From Pseudomonas sp. P8_229 (GTDB lineage: Bacteria; Pseudomonadota; Gammaproteobacteria; Pseudomonadales; Pseudomonadaceae), in assembly GCF_034008635.1 (NCBI RefSeq), contig NZ_CP125378.1, positions 5,022,501 through 5,086,500 of the forward strand: DNA of 64,000 bases, written 5' to 3'. Positions within the stretch are counted from its first letter, which is position 1, and each line of letters begins with the position of its first letter. The position numbers and the translations under genes are program-made. The notes below the pieces were generated by a model. The model had not been told where the DNA came from and searched no databases. It saw nothing but the letters and a program-made list of their open reading frames with translations. Below are positions 12,180 to 21,466 of this stretch, one piece after another.

Positions 12180-12228
12180 CAGCCCGCGGGAATGATCTAG
12201 TCTTGGCAAGCCCCAGGGAGAGATCGCC

Positions 12229-13395
12229 ATGTACCGCTTTTTCGAGCAACTCAGTTCTCGCATCGTCGCGCCGTTCATGGGCGAATCTTCACGCAACAGT
12301 AAAATCTGGCCGTGCCGCTGCGGCCAGTCACTGTTCTTTCGCAACAGCCAGTGCCTGGCCTGCAATGCGGCGCTGGGCTATCAGCCTGAAGAAAGTCGCA
12401 TCACTTCATTGTCGCCCGGTCTGGAGGAGGGCACCTGGACGCTGGATGCCGATCCTGATGCCGGACTCTTTCGCCGCTGTGCCAACCTCGACACCCCCGC
12501 CGCCTGCAATTGGCTGCTTGCCGCCCATGTTGATGATGCCTTGTGCGTCGCCTGCAGCCTCAATCGCACTATTCCCGATCTGTCCGCCCCGGAAAATCCC
12601 GAGCGCTGGCGCAAAGTCGAAATCGCCAAGCGGCGCCTCGTCGCGCAATTGATCACCCTCGGCCTGCCGGTCATCCCGAAAAGCGTGGATGAAGACACCG
12701 GCCTGGCCTTCGACTTCATCGGCGTCGACCTTGAAGGCAACGCGCCGATGACCGGTCACGCCAACGGCCTGATCACCCTCGACATCAAAGAAGCCGACGA
12801 CGCCCACCGTGAGCAGGTGCGGGCGGCGATGCATGAACCCTATCGCACGCTGCTCGGGCATTTCCGGCATGAGGTCGGGCATTACTATTGGGATCGGCTG
12901 ATTGCCAACGGGCCGTGGCTCGAAGCCTTTCGCAGCCTGTTTGGCGATGAACGCGCCAGCTACGCCGAAGCGCTCGACCGTCACTACCAGCAGGGCGCGC
13001 CGCTAGACTGGCCGCAGCATTACGTCAGCGCCTACGCGACCATGCACCCGTGGGAAGACTGGGCGGAAACCTGGGCGCATTACCTGCACATGATGGACGC
13101 AGTGGACACAGCGTTGGGCTTCGGCATGAGTGCGCGGGAAATGGATTTCGACTACCAGCCGTTTCCGCCCAGCACCCTGTACGACCCACAGCACCCCGGC
13201 GGCGCGGCATTCCTGTCGTTCGTCAACGCGTGGATCGAGCTGGCGGGCATGCTCAACGAGTTATCGCGCAGCATGGGCCAGCCGGATTTCTACCCGTTCG
13301 TGCTGCCGGCGGCGGCGATTGCCAAGCTGCACTTCATCCATCTGGTGATCCAGCAGGCGGGCGGCAGGGCAGACGAGGTGCTCCAGGCGCAATAG
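12229..13395 (+). CDS. Putative zinc-binding metallopeptidase with N-terminal zinc ribbon
   Basis: 388 residues. Near the N-terminus there is a zinc-ribbon-like set of cysteines (PCRCGQSLFFRNSQCLAC). In the second half GHFRHEVGHYYWDRLI carries an HExGH-type gluzincin/zincin motif (HEVGH), and WEDWAETWAHYLHMMD supplies further conserved acidic and histidine residues. This arrangement matches the Peptidase_Mx group of putative metallopeptidases as I recall it. Substrate and role are unknown. There is no signal peptide, so it is probably cytoplasmic. It stands alone between a REP element and ffs. Confidence 0.75.
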   Translation: MYRFFEQLSSRIVAPFMGESSRNSKIWPCRCGQSLFFRNSQCLACNAALGYQPEESRITSLSPGLEEGTWTLDADPDAGLFRRCANLDTPAACNWLLAAHVDDALCVACSLNRTIPDLSAPENPERWRKVEIAKRRLVAQLITLGLPVIPKSVDEDTGLAFDFIGVDLEGNAPMTGHANGLITLDIKEADDAHREQVRAAMHEPYRTLLGHFRHEVGHYYWDRLIANGPWLEAFRSLFGDERASYAEALDRHYQQGAPLDWPQHYVSAYATMHPWEDWAETWAHYLHMMDAVDTALGFGMSAREMDFDYQPFPPSTLYDPQHPGGAAFLSFVNAWIELAGMLNELSRSMGQPDFYPFVLPAAAIAKLHFIHLVIQQAGGRADEVLQAQ

Positions 13396-13438
13396 CAAGT
13401 GCTTGAAGCCCTTCATATTTTTTATCTGAAACCAACGG

Positions 13439-13466
13439 TTGTAACTTCGCTTCAGATAGGTACAAT
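13439..13466 (+). promoter_or_regulatory. Sigma-70-like promoter of ffs
   Basis: TTGTAA (13439-13444), a 16-base spacer and TACAAT (13461-13466) lie about 33 bases ahead of the 4.5S RNA. The match and position support a constitutive promoter. Confidence 0.6.
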
Positions 13467-13498
13467 GGCGCGGCTCGCCGACAGGTGAGTGTCGTTAT

Positions 13499-13611
13499 GG
13501 TGACCCCATCGGTCCCCCCGCAACGATTACCCGTGAACCTGGTCAGAGCCGGAAGGCAGCAGCCACAGCGGGAACATTGTGTGCCGGGGTGTGGCTGGTG
13601 GGGTTACCACC
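13499..13611 (+). ncRNA. ffs: 4.5S RNA, signal recognition particle RNA
   Basis: The conserved SRP core is clear: GGTCAGAGCCGGAAGGCAGC followed by AGCC, with the closing strand containing GTGCCGGGGTGTGGCTGG. GGTGACCCC at the 5' end pairs with GGGGTTACC at the 3' end, giving one long hairpin of about 110 nt. With Ffh this RNA directs membrane proteins to SecYEG. Exact ends are estimates from the closing helix. A promoter lies just upstream and a terminator at 13642-13670. Confidence 0.93.
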
Positions 13612-13641
13612 TTAACGAACATCGAAGGCTTCAACAGAACT

Positions 13642-13670
13642 GCATGGGTTTCGCCCACTGCGGTTTTTTT
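13642..13670 (+). terminator. Intrinsic terminator downstream of ffs
   Basis: GCATGGG pairs with CCCA-C-TGC (one bulged base) around TTTCG and is followed within three bases by seven T residues. Confidence 0.7.
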
Positions 13671-13700
13671 ATGCCTGCGATTTGAGGCTTCGCGCCAGCC

Positions 13701-13729
13701 CCTGTGGGAGCGAGCCTGCTCGCGAAGGC
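13701..13729. repeat. Single REP unit (GGGAGCGAGCCTGCTCGCGAA type)
   Basis: An unpaired copy of the GAGCGAGCCTGCTCGC hairpin repeat that is usually found as facing pairs in this window. It is translated in the in-frame extension upstream of the following gene, which argues against the earlier start codons for that gene. Confidence 0.75.
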
Positions 13730-13832
13730 TGCATCCCCAATGCCTGTTCGGCCATCGTTGCGCAACAGTGGCATACTCCACCGTCTTGCTGCGCGCGTCG
13801 TTGACAAGTTCGCGCCCTGGCTACGAGGTTGT

Positions 13833-15782
13833 ATGCACCCGGAACATCACGATTTATCCACCGCCGTTTATTTGCCCGTGACGGATGAAACCTGCACGAG
13901 CCTGTTGCAGCCCGAGGGCGCGAAAACCCTCGGCGAGCTGACGGATGCGCAACTGGCCGCGGTGCTGGTCATCCAGAATCTGGCCCAGGCGGCCGAAAAG
14001 GATCTCAACGCCGCAGCGGCGGAGAAGGTCCTGGCCAGGCTGATCGCGTGGGCGGTCGATGGCCGGGCAGGGTTATTGTCCGAGGCGCAGCGACTGTTCG
14101 ATCCCCGCCAGTTGTACTTCGGGCTGAACGCCATCCGGCGACTGAACCTGCGGCTGCTGTTGGCCGACGAAGTCTCGGCGCAGGATTATCTGCTGCCCGA
14201 TGGCAAATGGGATAACGAGTTCAAGACGCGCCACCACGCCGCCAACAATCCGTTCAGCCAACAGATGATCAGCCCCATCCAGCGCGAGCGCTGGCTGAGC
14301 GCTGCTCAAGACAAACTGGTCAGGACCTTCCGCGCCAATCTGGACGAAGACCTGCACGTGCAGGGCTACGCCGGGATCGGCAAGAGCCATCTGCTCGGGG
14401 CCTTGACCGAGTGCCTGGACCCCAGGAAAACCCTGCTGCTGGCGCGCACCCCGGAAAAACTCGCGACCCTCTGCCAGCGCATGGGCGTGACCGCTGACCG
14501 CAAGCCCGGCATCACCTTCGAAGCCTTCGCGCGCGGGCTGATTCACGGCCGCAAACCGCAGCCGGCAGGCGCGGGCGGCAGATTGGCGAGCAAGCAGAAG
14601 GTGGCGCAGGAGCTGAATATCCTCGGCTTTCGCGGCCATGATGGGCAACGCACCTTCAACGTTTGCCTGGAAACCCTCGAGCGCTACTGTCAGTCCCGGG
14701 ACTACAGCCTGAGCGCCCAGCATCTGCCGTATTTCCAGCTGTCGTTGTCCAGTCTCGAATCCAAGGTGCTGCTGGAATATTCCAGCCGCGTCTGGACTTA
14801 CCTCGAGGCCAACCCGGCATGGGGCCGACAGACTGGCTTCGAAGCATTGTTGTTGATCAAGCGCGCGGGTCTGGCCGGCTGCGTGGTGCCGCCTCGCTAT
14901 ACTCACGTGCTGATCGACGAGAGTCAGGACATTCCCGCCTCGCTGCTGCAGATCATCGAACGCGGCCGCCAGGTGCTGATCACCTTGGGCGATGAGTACC
15001 AGCACGCCAGCCGCGATCTGGTCAGAAGAAAGCGCGAAGTGCGCCAGAGCGATATCACCTATTCGGTCCGCTCGGGGCGTAACGTCGAGCGTCTGGTCAA
15101 TCCGCTGATTTCCCGGCACTCGGAAAAGACCAAGGTGCCTTTCGAAGGCGCGCGCGAGGCGGACGTCGGTATCGAGTTTTATCCACAGGGCTTTGTGCCG
15201 CCTGAAGGTTGCGTGGTGCTGACGGCGTCAGCGTGGGACACGATGCAGTGGGCCATGCAATTGCACGATGCCAATTGCTTGTTCAGCTTTGCCGACATGC
15301 AAGCGCAGCGCGACCTCGAACACTTCATGACCACCGCCATCGAGCTGTTCAGGGTCGACTTCTACAGTGCCGAGCACAGCGAGAAGGGGCCGCATCGGTA
15401 TTTCAGCGACTTGCCCGACTGGCATCAGGTGCGCGATGCCAATCAGTTCGACGAGGCGTTTCTGTGGGTCGAGGCCGAGTTGCAAAAGGGCTTCAAGGTG
15501 GCGGATCTGACCCGCCTGAACCGGATGATCGGTGGCCCCGGCAAAAGCTGTCTGCTGATGCAAGCGCAGGACGCGGGCGGCATGGAGTTCGACCGGGTGC
15601 TGCTGACGCCCGAGCTGCTGACCAACGTCAAGTTCAAGGACGCCTATGCGTTCGATGAGCGGATCTGCGCCGTGTACATCGCCATCTCCCGCGCCCGACA
15701 ACAGCTTTATCTGCCGTACGACGTGGTCGAATGGATCGAGTTTCACGACTACCAGAAATTCCGCGAGTCGCACGGCTACTGA
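13833..15782 (+). CDS. Superfamily-1 (UvrD/Rep-like) helicase or ATPase, probable accessory gene
   Basis: 649 residues from the ATG at 13833, chosen because GAGG sits 4 bases upstream and because earlier in-frame starts run through a REP unit. Walker A is GYAGIGKS (178-185), Walker B/motif II is LIDESQD (362-366 DESQD), a later YSVRSGRNVERLVNPL segment resembles motif IV, and AISRARQQLYL near the C-terminus resembles motif VI of UvrD-type helicases. The N-terminal 170 residues are unassigned. The family pattern suggests an ATP-driven DNA or RNA translocase. It interrupts the ffs-dnaX neighbourhood as a stand-alone gene flanked by REP units. A role in defence or repair is possible but not shown. 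Confidence 0.7.
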   Translation: MHPEHHDLSTAVYLPVTDETCTSLLQPEGAKTLGELTDAQLAAVLVIQNLAQAAEKDLNAAAAEKVLARLIAWAVDGRAGLLSEAQRLFDPRQLYFGLNAIRRLNLRLLLADEVSAQDYLLPDGKWDNEFKTRHHAANNPFSQQMISPIQRERWLSAAQDKLVRTFRANLDEDLHVQGYAGIGKSHLLGALTECLDPRKTLLLARTPEKLATLCQRMGVTADRKPGITFEAFARGLIHGRKPQPAGAGGRLASKQKVAQELNILGFRGHDGQRTFNVCLETLERYCQSRDYSLSAQHLPYFQLSLSSLESKVLLEYSSRVWTYLEANPAWGRQTGFEALLLIKRAGLAGCVVPPRYTHVLIDESQDIPASLLQIIERGRQVLITLGDEYQHASRDLVRRKREVRQSDITYSVRSGRNVERLVNPLISRHSEKTKVPFEGAREADVGIEFYPQGFVPPEGCVVLTASAWDTMQWAMQLHDANCLFSFADMQAQRDLEHFMTTAIELFRVDFYSAEHSEKGPHRYFSDLPDWHQVRDANQFDEAFLWVEAELQKGFKVADLTRLNRMIGGPGKSCLLMQAQDAGGMEFDRVLLTPELLTNVKFKDAYAFDERICAVYIAISRARQQLYLPYDVVEWIEFHDYQKFRESHGY

Positions 15783-15800
15783 TTGCCTGGCGACAATCCC

Positions 15801-15894
15801 CTGTAGGAGTGAGCCTGCTCGCGATGGCGTCATATCAGTTGACATCAATGTCGGCTGAACCACCGCTATCGCGAGCAGGCTCACTCCTACAGGG
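15801..15894. repeat. Facing pair of REP units
   Basis: CTGTAGGAGTGAGCCTGCTC at 15801 and its inverted copy ending at 15894, separated by about 40 bases. It lies between two convergent genes and could act as a bidirectional stem-loop. Confidence 0.8.
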
Positions 15895-15895
15895 G

Positions 15896-16645
15896 TTATG
15901 GGGTGTTTTCAGAGGATCCGGTATACAACCGAATAATGTCATCAATCTCCCCCGACATTTTCATCCGCAGCAACGTACGCAAGATCCGCTGCACCGGCAC
16001 CTGCGGGTCATTCCTCACGTAACAGCCGACATGCTGCTCCTGCAGCACCGCCACCCCGTGCAACTGCTGTCCGGACAGCAGGCGCTGGTTGAACCAGTCC
16101 AGCGTCCATTGATTGCTTACGGCGTAGCGGTAACGGCCGGCCAGCAGTTTTTCCAGTACCTGATCCTGATTGCGTGCGTCTTCGCGCAGTAGTTTGTCGG
16201 CGTCGAACAGCGGTTGCAGGGTCGGGTAAATGTAGCCGAGCACGGTGCCGATCGATTGGCGGGAGAGGTCGGCGGGATCGACATCGGGCGATTGATCCTG
16301 GCGGCTGATCAGCAGGTCGCGCTGGAACAGCAGCGGAATGCTCCAGAGGTAATCCCCGGACTGATTCGGCAGCCATGATTGTGCGGCATAGCAGCGCACA
16401 TCGACTTCACCGCGCTCCATGGCGTTCTGTACCCGGGCGCGTGGCAGCACGTGAAATTCCGCCGGTACGCCGACCTGGGTCGCCAGGCTGAGCATCATGT
16501 CGTGGAGGATGCCCTGGGTGGGTCGGCCGCGTTCCAGCTGCACCATCGGCATCGCCCAGCTGTCGGCCACGACGAAGCGCAGCGGCGGTTCGGACGCGTT
16601 CACGCTCAGACTGATCGCCAATATTGCTCCCAAGGCCCAACGCAT
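15896..16645 (-). CDS. Periplasmic solute-binding protein, family 3 type (amino-acid/polar substrate ABC transporter)
   Basis: 249 residues from the ATG at 16645, preceded by GGAG at 6 bases. The first 17 residues (MRWALGAILAISLSVNA) are a signal peptide. The mature part (PLRFVVADSWAMPM, GRPTQGILHDMMLSLATQVG, LPRARVQNAMERGEVDV) has the pattern of bacterial extracellular solute-binding family 3 proteins. It lacks an adjacent permease or ATPase, so it may be an orphan binding protein. It diverges from dnaX. The much longer open frame in the same register upstream is antisense to dnaX and is not used. Confidence 0.8.
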   Translation of the reverse strand: MRWALGAILAISLSVNASEPPLRFVVADSWAMPMVQLERGRPTQGILHDMMLSLATQVGVPAEFHVLPRARVQNAMERGEVDVRCYAAQSWLPNQSGDYLWSIPLLFQRDLLISRQDQSPDVDPADLSRQSIGTVLGYIYPTLQPLFDADKLLREDARNQDQVLEKLLAGRYRYAVSNQWTLDWFNQRLLSGQQLHGVAVLQEQHVGCYVRNDPQVPVQRILRTLLRMKMSGEIDDIIRLYTGSSENTP

Positions 16646-16789
16646 AAATGCTCCGATGAGTCCCGATCCCGAGCTGATATTTCCCCGCCAACAGCAGCTT
16701 AGCCAGATTAGACGAGCACACCGGATGCAATTTTGCCCTTGCTCCGCTAGCATTAGCCGCTTCAGCTTCCTTCGTTGCGACGGTTTTCG

Positions 16790-18889
16790 ATGAGTTATCA
16801 GGTTCTTGCACGTAAATGGCGTCCGCGCTCGTTCCGCGAAATGGTCGGCCAGACCCATGTGCTCAAGGCTCTGATCAATGCCTTGGACAGCCAGCGGCTG
16901 CACCACGCCTACCTGTTCACCGGTACGCGCGGGGTCGGTAAGACCACCATTGCGCGGATCATTGCCAAATGCCTGAACTGTGAAACAGGTATCACTTCCA
17001 GCCCCTGCGGCGAGTGTTCGGTGTGTCGTGAAATCGATGAGGGCCGGTTCGTTGACCTGATCGAGATCGACGCCGCGAGCCGGACCAAGGTCGAAGACAC
17101 CCGCGAACTGCTCGACAACGTGCAGTACGCCCCGAGCCGTGGGCGCTTCAAGGTCTACCTGATCGACGAAGTGCACATGCTCTCCAGCCATTCCTTCAAT
17201 GCGCTGCTGAAAACCCTTGAAGAGCCGCCGCCGTACGTCAAGTTCATCCTGGCGACGACGGATCCGCAGAAACTTCCGGCAACGATTTTGTCGCGCTGCC
17301 TGCAGTTCTCCCTGAAGAACATGACGCCGGAGCGCGTGGTCGAGCATTTGACCCACGTGCTGACGGCCGAAAGCGTGCCGTTCGAAGACGACGCGCTGTG
17401 GCTGCTCGGTCGCGCCGCTGACGGTTCGATGCGGGACGCCATGAGTCTGACCGATCAGGCCATCGCCTTCGGTGAAGGCAAGGTTATGGCCACCGACGTG
17501 CGGGCGATGCTCGGCACGCTGGATCACGGTCAGGTCTATGACGTGCTGCATGCGTTGATCGAAGGCGATGCCAAAGCGTTGCTCGAAGCCGTGCGCCACC
17601 TGGCCGAGCAAGGCCCGGACTGGAACGGCGTGCTCTCGGAAATTCTCAACGTGTTGCACCGTGTCGCCATCGCCCAAGCGCTGCCGGAAGGCGTCGACAA
17701 CGGCCATGGCGACCGTGATCGGGTGTTGGCGCTGGCTCAGGCGCTGCCGGCCGAAGATGTGCAGTTCTATTACCAGATGGGCCTGATCGGCCGCCGCGAC
17801 TTGCCGCTGGCGCCGGATCCCCGTGGCGGTTTCGAAATGGTCCTGCTACGGATGCTGGCCTTCCGGCCGGCGGACACCGCGGACGCCCCGAGGCAACCGC
17901 TAAAGCCAGTGGGGATCAGCCAGGCCACAGTTGATTCCGCAAACTCAGTGGCTGCCGCGCCGAAGGTTGCGCCGGTAGTCGCTGCGGCTATTGCGCTGAC
18001 GCCTGCACCGGTTGTTGCCCCAGCGCCAGTGGCGACCCCGGAACCCGTGCCTGCCGTGGTAGCTGAGTCCGCGCCTGCGCCAGAACCGCAGCCAGAGCCC
18101 GAGCCGGTCGTCGCCGAAGAGGTCGTCGATCTGCCGTGGAACGATCCGGTCGAACCCGAGCCAGAATCCGCGCAGCAACCGGCCGTCGAACCGGTGCTGG
18201 AAACCACCGCCGAGCAGCCCGAGTTGCCGCCGATGCCGCTGCCAACCCCGGACAGCGTCGTCCCGGAGGCACCTGAGTGGGCCGCTGCGCCGATTCCCGA
18301 GCCGTCGGTCGCCGACGTCGATGCCGCCACACCGGGCATGGACCTGGACGACGAGCCACCGCTGGACGAAGACTACATTGAGCCGGACATGGATTCGGCT
18401 TACAGCTACCTCGACGACCTGGCCAGTGAACACACCGCCGAGCCGGCCCCGGAACCCGAACCGGAGCCTGCCGCCGCACCGGCTACCGGTCTGGCGTTGC
18501 AATGGCTGGAAATGTTCCCGCAACTGCCGATCTCCGGCATGACCGGCAGCATCGCCGCCAACTGCACGCTGATCGCGGTCGATGGCGATCATTGGCTGAT
18601 GCACCTGGACCCGGCGCACAGTGCACTGTTCAACGCCACGCAACAGCGGCGCCTGAACGATGCGCTGAACCAGTTCCACGGCCGTCCGCTGACCTTGACC
18701 ATCGAGCTGATCAAGCCCGAGCAGGAAACCCCGGCGCAGGCCGCGTCCCGCCGTCGGGCCAACCGTCAGCGCGAAGCGGAGGAATCGATCCACGGTGATC
18801 CGTTCATCCAGCAGATGGTTCAGCAGTTCGGTGCGGTCGTGCGACACGATACTATTGAACCTGTCGACGCTCTGGTCGCTCAGGGCTAA
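16790..18889 (+). CDS. dnaX: DNA polymerase III subunit gamma/tau
   Basis: 699 residues from [15 protein letters not shown]; the in-frame start 15 bases upstream adds a poorly conserved MRRFS. AAA+ clamp-loader ATPase with Walker [10 protein letters not shown], a zinc module (CLNCE..CGECSVC) and DEVHM Walker B. A long Pro/Ala/Glu-rich linker covers about residues 380-560, and the C-terminal tau domain follows ([21 protein letters not shown]). Loads the beta clamp and links the core polymerases. I did not see an A-rich slippery heptamer of the E. coli type in the linker. It is followed at 68 bases by ybaB, likely the same transcript. Confidence 0.96.
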   Translation: MSYQVLARKWRPRSFREMVGQTHVLKALINALDSQRLHHAYLFTGTRGVGKTTIARIIAKCLNCETGITSSPCGECSVCREIDEGRFVDLIEIDAASRTKVEDTRELLDNVQYAPSRGRFKVYLIDEVHMLSSHSFNALLKTLEEPPPYVKFILATTDPQKLPATILSRCLQFSLKNMTPERVVEHLTHVLTAESVPFEDDALWLLGRAADGSMRDAMSLTDQAIAFGEGKVMATDVRAMLGTLDHGQVYDVLHALIEGDAKALLEAVRHLAEQGPDWNGVLSEILNVLHRVAIAQALPEGVDNGHGDRDRVLALAQALPAEDVQFYYQMGLIGRRDLPLAPDPRGGFEMVLLRMLAFRPADTADAPRQPLKPVGISQATVDSANSVAAAPKVAPVVAAAIALTPAPVVAPAPVATPEPVPAVVAESAPAPEPQPEPEPVVAEEVVDLPWNDPVEPEPESAQQPAVEPVLETTAEQPELPPMPLPTPDSVVPEAPEWAAAPIPEPSVADVDAATPGMDLDDEPPLDEDYIEPDMDSAYSYLDDLASEHTAEPAPEPEPEPAAAPATGLALQWLEMFPQLPISGMTGSIAANCTLIAVDGDHWLMHLDPAHSALFNATQQRRLNDALNQFHGRPLTLTIELIKPEQETPAQAASRRRANRQREAEESIHGDPFIQQMVQQFGAVVRHDTIEPVDALVAQG

Positions 18890-18957
18890 TAACTGAAGGC
18901 GCTCGGCGTGCAATCGCCGGGCGCTGTTTTGATCCAAGTACTTTTGAGGTGATTCCC

Positions 18958-19296
18958 ATGATGAAAGGTGGCATGGCCGGCCTGATGAAGCAGGCGCAGC
19001 AGATGCAGGAAAAAATGGCCAAGATGCAGGAAGAACTGGCCAACGCCGAAGTCATCGGCAAGGCCGGTGGCGATATGGTCACCGTGGTGATGACCGGTCG
19101 TCACGACGTGAAAAGCGTCAGCATCGACCCAAGCCTGGTTGAAGGCCTGAGCGAAGACGACAAGGAAATGCTGGAAGCCGTGGTCGCCGCCGCCGTCAAC
19201 GACGCCGTGCGCAAGATCGAAGCCAACAGTCAGGAAAAAATGGGCAGCATGACCGCCGGCATGAACCTGCCAGCGGGTATGAAACTGCCATTCTGA
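18958..19296 (+). CDS. YbaB/EbfC family nucleoid-associated protein
   Basis: 112 residues. The start at 18958 ([20 protein letters not shown]) has TGAGGT seven bases upstream; a start 9 bases earlier adds MIP and overlaps that site. The N-terminal amphipathic helix is Met/Gln rich, followed by the DNA-binding core ([20 protein letters not shown]). YbaB proteins bind DNA as dimers and often sit between dnaX and recR, as here, although recR is separated by an oxidoreductase gene in this genome. Confidence 0.93.
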   Translation: MMKGGMAGLMKQAQQMQEKMAKMQEELANAEVIGKAGGDMVTVVMTGRHDVKSVSIDPSLVEGLSEDDKEMLEAVVAAAVNDAVRKIEANSQEKMGSMTAGMNLPAGMKLPF

Positions 19297-19326
19297 TTCG
19301 CCATTGCGCGGCAGATGAGCTACACA

Positions 19327-19355
19327 AAATGCCAGGCATCACGCCTGGCATTTTT
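19327..19355 (+). terminator. Intrinsic terminator of the dnaX-ybaB transcript
   Basis: ATGCCAGGC and GCCTGGCAT pair around ATCAC and are followed by TTTTTGTTTTT. Confidence 0.85.
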
Positions 19356-19394
19356 GTTTTTGGCATTGGGCTCCTGCGGTGTTTGACAGATTGC

Positions 19395-19460
19395 TATCGC
19401 GAGCAGGCTCACTCCTACAGTTGAAATGCGTTCCTCTGTAGGAGTGAGCCTGCTCGCGAT
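19395..19460. repeat. Facing pair of REP units
   Basis: ATCGCGAGCAGGCTCACTCC and its inverted copy GGAGTGAGCCTGCTCGCGAT, with a short spacer, in the gap between ybaB and the oxidoreductase gene. Confidence 0.8.
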
Positions 19461-19560
19461 CAATCCAACTCGGTCCACCTGAAGAAACATCGAACCCGCT
19501 ACCGCCACAAAGGTCTGCTCCCTATACCGCTGAATTCCCCCATTCACAGGAGACGCTGAC

Positions 19561-20595
19561 ATGTCCGACCCTCTGACCCTCAATCAACGCTTCGTCCTGG
19601 CCTCGCGCCCGGTTGGTGCGCCGACCCCGGAAAATTTCCGTCTGGAGCGCGAAGCGTTGCCGGACCTCGAAGACGGTCAGGTGTTGCTGAAAACCCTGTA
19701 CCTGTCGCTCGACCCGTATATGCGCGGGCGCATGAGTGACGCGCCATCCTACGCCGCGCCGGTACAGATCGGCGAAGTGATGACCGGTGGAGCTGTCAGC
19801 CGTGTCGAAGATTCGCGTCATCCAAAATTCCACCAGGGTGATCTGGTGGTCGGCCTCACCGGTTGGCAGAGCCACAGCATCAGCGACGGGCGCAACATCA
19901 TTCCGATCCCGTCCGGCCTGCCGAGCCCGTCAATGGCCCTCGGTGTGCTGGGCATGCCGGGGATGACTGCGTACATGGGCCTGATCGACATTGGTCAGCC
20001 GAAGGAGGGCGAAACTCTCGTCGTTGCCGCTGCGTCCGGCGCGGTTGGCTCGGTGGTCGGTCAGGTGGCGAAAATCAAGGGCCTGCGCGCCGTCGGTGTG
20101 GCCGGCGGCGCCGACAAATGCCAATACGTGGTCGAGGCGCTGGGTTTTGATGCCTGCATCGATCACAAGGCGCCGGACTTTGCCGAACAACTGGCCAAGG
20201 CTTGCCCGAAAGGCATCGACATCTATTTCGAGAACGTCGGCGGGCACGTATTCGATGCCGTGGTGCCGCTGCTCAACCCCAAGGCACGGATTCCACTGTG
20301 TGGGCTGATTGCCGGCTACAACGCTTCTGAAGCGCCGAAAGGCCCGGATCGTCTGCCGATGCTGCAACGCACGCTGCTGACCAAGCGCGTGCGCATTCAG
20401 GGCTTCATCGTGTTTGATGACTATGGTGATCGTCAGCCGGAGTTCATCAGTCACATGGTGCCGTGGGTGCGCGATGGCAAGGTGAAGTTCCGCGAGGACG
20501 TGGTGGAAGGCCTGGAGCAGGCCCCCGAGGCGTTTATCGGTCTGCTGGAGGGGCGCAACTTCGGCAAACTGGTGGTGAAGGTCGCCCAGGACTGA
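19561..20595 (+). CDS. NADP-dependent medium-chain oxidoreductase (CurA-like)
   Basis: 344 residues, a typical length. N-terminal GroES-like fold (LKTLYLSLDPYMRGRM) and Rossmann fold with the glycine-rich motif AASGAVGSVVGQVAKIKG. The zinc ligands of alcohol dehydrogenases are missing, which places it in the zinc-independent prostaglandin reductase/CurA group that reduces alpha,beta-unsaturated ketones with NADPH. NPKARIPLCGLIAGYN is another family signature. It lies between ybaB and recR as a separate transcription unit. The natural substrate cannot be told from sequence. Confidence 0.88.
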   Translation: MSDPLTLNQRFVLASRPVGAPTPENFRLEREALPDLEDGQVLLKTLYLSLDPYMRGRMSDAPSYAAPVQIGEVMTGGAVSRVEDSRHPKFHQGDLVVGLTGWQSHSISDGRNIIPIPSGLPSPSMALGVLGMPGMTAYMGLIDIGQPKEGETLVVAAASGAVGSVVGQVAKIKGLRAVGVAGGADKCQYVVEALGFDACIDHKAPDFAEQLAKACPKGIDIYFENVGGHVFDAVVPLLNPKARIPLCGLIAGYNASEAPKGPDRLPMLQRTLLTKRVRIQGFIVFDDYGDRQPEFISHMVPWVRDGKVKFREDVVEGLEQAPEAFIGLLEGRNFGKLVVKVAQD

Positions 20596-20661
20596 GCATT
20601 TGACGCTGGCCGGAGGCGCGGGTATAAACCGCGTCTCGTTGTTTTGTCGGACTTTTTACCC

Positions 20662-21264
20662 ATGAGCTTCAGCCCTTTGATTCGCCAACTGATCGACGCC
20701 CTGCGAACCTTGCCGGGCGTGGGTCAGAAAACCGCCCAGCGCATGGCGTTGCAGTTGCTCGAGCGTGATCGCAGCGGCGGCACGCGCCTGGCGCAAGCCT
20801 TGAGCCAGGCCATGGAAGGGGTCGGTCATTGCCGTCAGTGCCGCACGCTGACCGAAGACGATCTGTGCCCGCAATGCGCCGATACCCGCCGCGACGACAC
20901 GCTGCTGTGCGTGGTGGAAGGGCCGATGGACGTGTATGCGGTGGAGCAGACCGGTTTCCGTGGCCGCTACTTCGTGCTCAAGGGCCATCTGTCGCCGCTC
21001 GACGGTCTGGGGCCTGAGGCGATTGGTATTCCGCAGTTGATGACGCGGATTGAAGAGGCGGGCACCTTTACCGAAGTCATCCTCGCCACCAATCCGACGG
21101 TGGAAGGTGAGGCCACGGCGCATTACATCGCTCAGCTTCTCGCCAACAAAGGCCTGATCGCCTCGCGTATTGCCCACGGCGTGCCGCTGGGCGGTGAGCT
21201 GGAGCTGGTGGATGGCGGGACGCTGGCGCATTCGTTTGCCGGGCGTAAACCGATTTCCCTCTGA
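20662..21264 (+). CDS. recR: Recombination mediator RecR
   Basis: 200 residues from the ATG at 20662; the upstream TTG start would add six residues. N-terminal helix-hairpin-helix ([17 protein letters not shown]), the zinc finger C57-C60-C69-C72, and the Toprim domain ([33 protein letters not shown]). RecR works with RecF and RecO to load RecA on SSB-coated gapped DNA. All key cysteines are intact. Confidence 0.96.
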   Translation: MSFSPLIRQLIDALRTLPGVGQKTAQRMALQLLERDRSGGTRLAQALSQAMEGVGHCRQCRTLTEDDLCPQCADTRRDDTLLCVVEGPMDVYAVEQTGFRGRYFVLKGHLSPLDGLGPEAIGIPQLMTRIEEAGTFTEVILATNPTVEGEATAHYIAQLLANKGLIASRIAHGVPLGGELELVDGGTLAHSFAGRKPISL

Positions 21265-21289
21265 GTTATAGGGTGTCTGAACAGACGCC

Positions 21290-21373
21290 TTCGCGAGCAA
21301 GCCCGCTCCCACAGTTGATCGCGTTCATTCAGATTGAATGCGGTCCAATGTGGGAGCGGGCTTGCTCGCGAAT
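21290..21373. repeat. Facing pair of REP units (GGGAGCGGGCTTGCTCGCGAA variant)
   Basis: TCGCGAGCAAGCCCGCTCCC and its inverted copy GGGAGCGGGCTTGCTCGCGA separated by about 40 bases, downstream of recR. Confidence 0.8.
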
Positions 21374-21466
21374 GGGCCTCCCTCGGTTCATCTGATTCGC
21401 ACAATTGTATTGAAAACCAAGCAAGCGCTCGGTTAACGTCGGCGAACCCTTCGATGGAGCTCGCCC

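Noticed and set aside
13704..13832. N-terminal extension of the UvrD-like protein
   Set aside because: These 43 codons translate a REP unit and lack a ribosome site; GAGG precedes the ATG at 13833.
15896..17707. 603-codon minus-strand frame
   Set aside because: Only its last 249 codons (from the ATG at 16645) encode the solute-binding protein with a signal peptide; the rest is antisense to dnaX.
16790..18889. Programmed frameshift in dnaX
   Set aside because: No A-rich slippery heptamer followed by a clear hairpin was found in the linker region.
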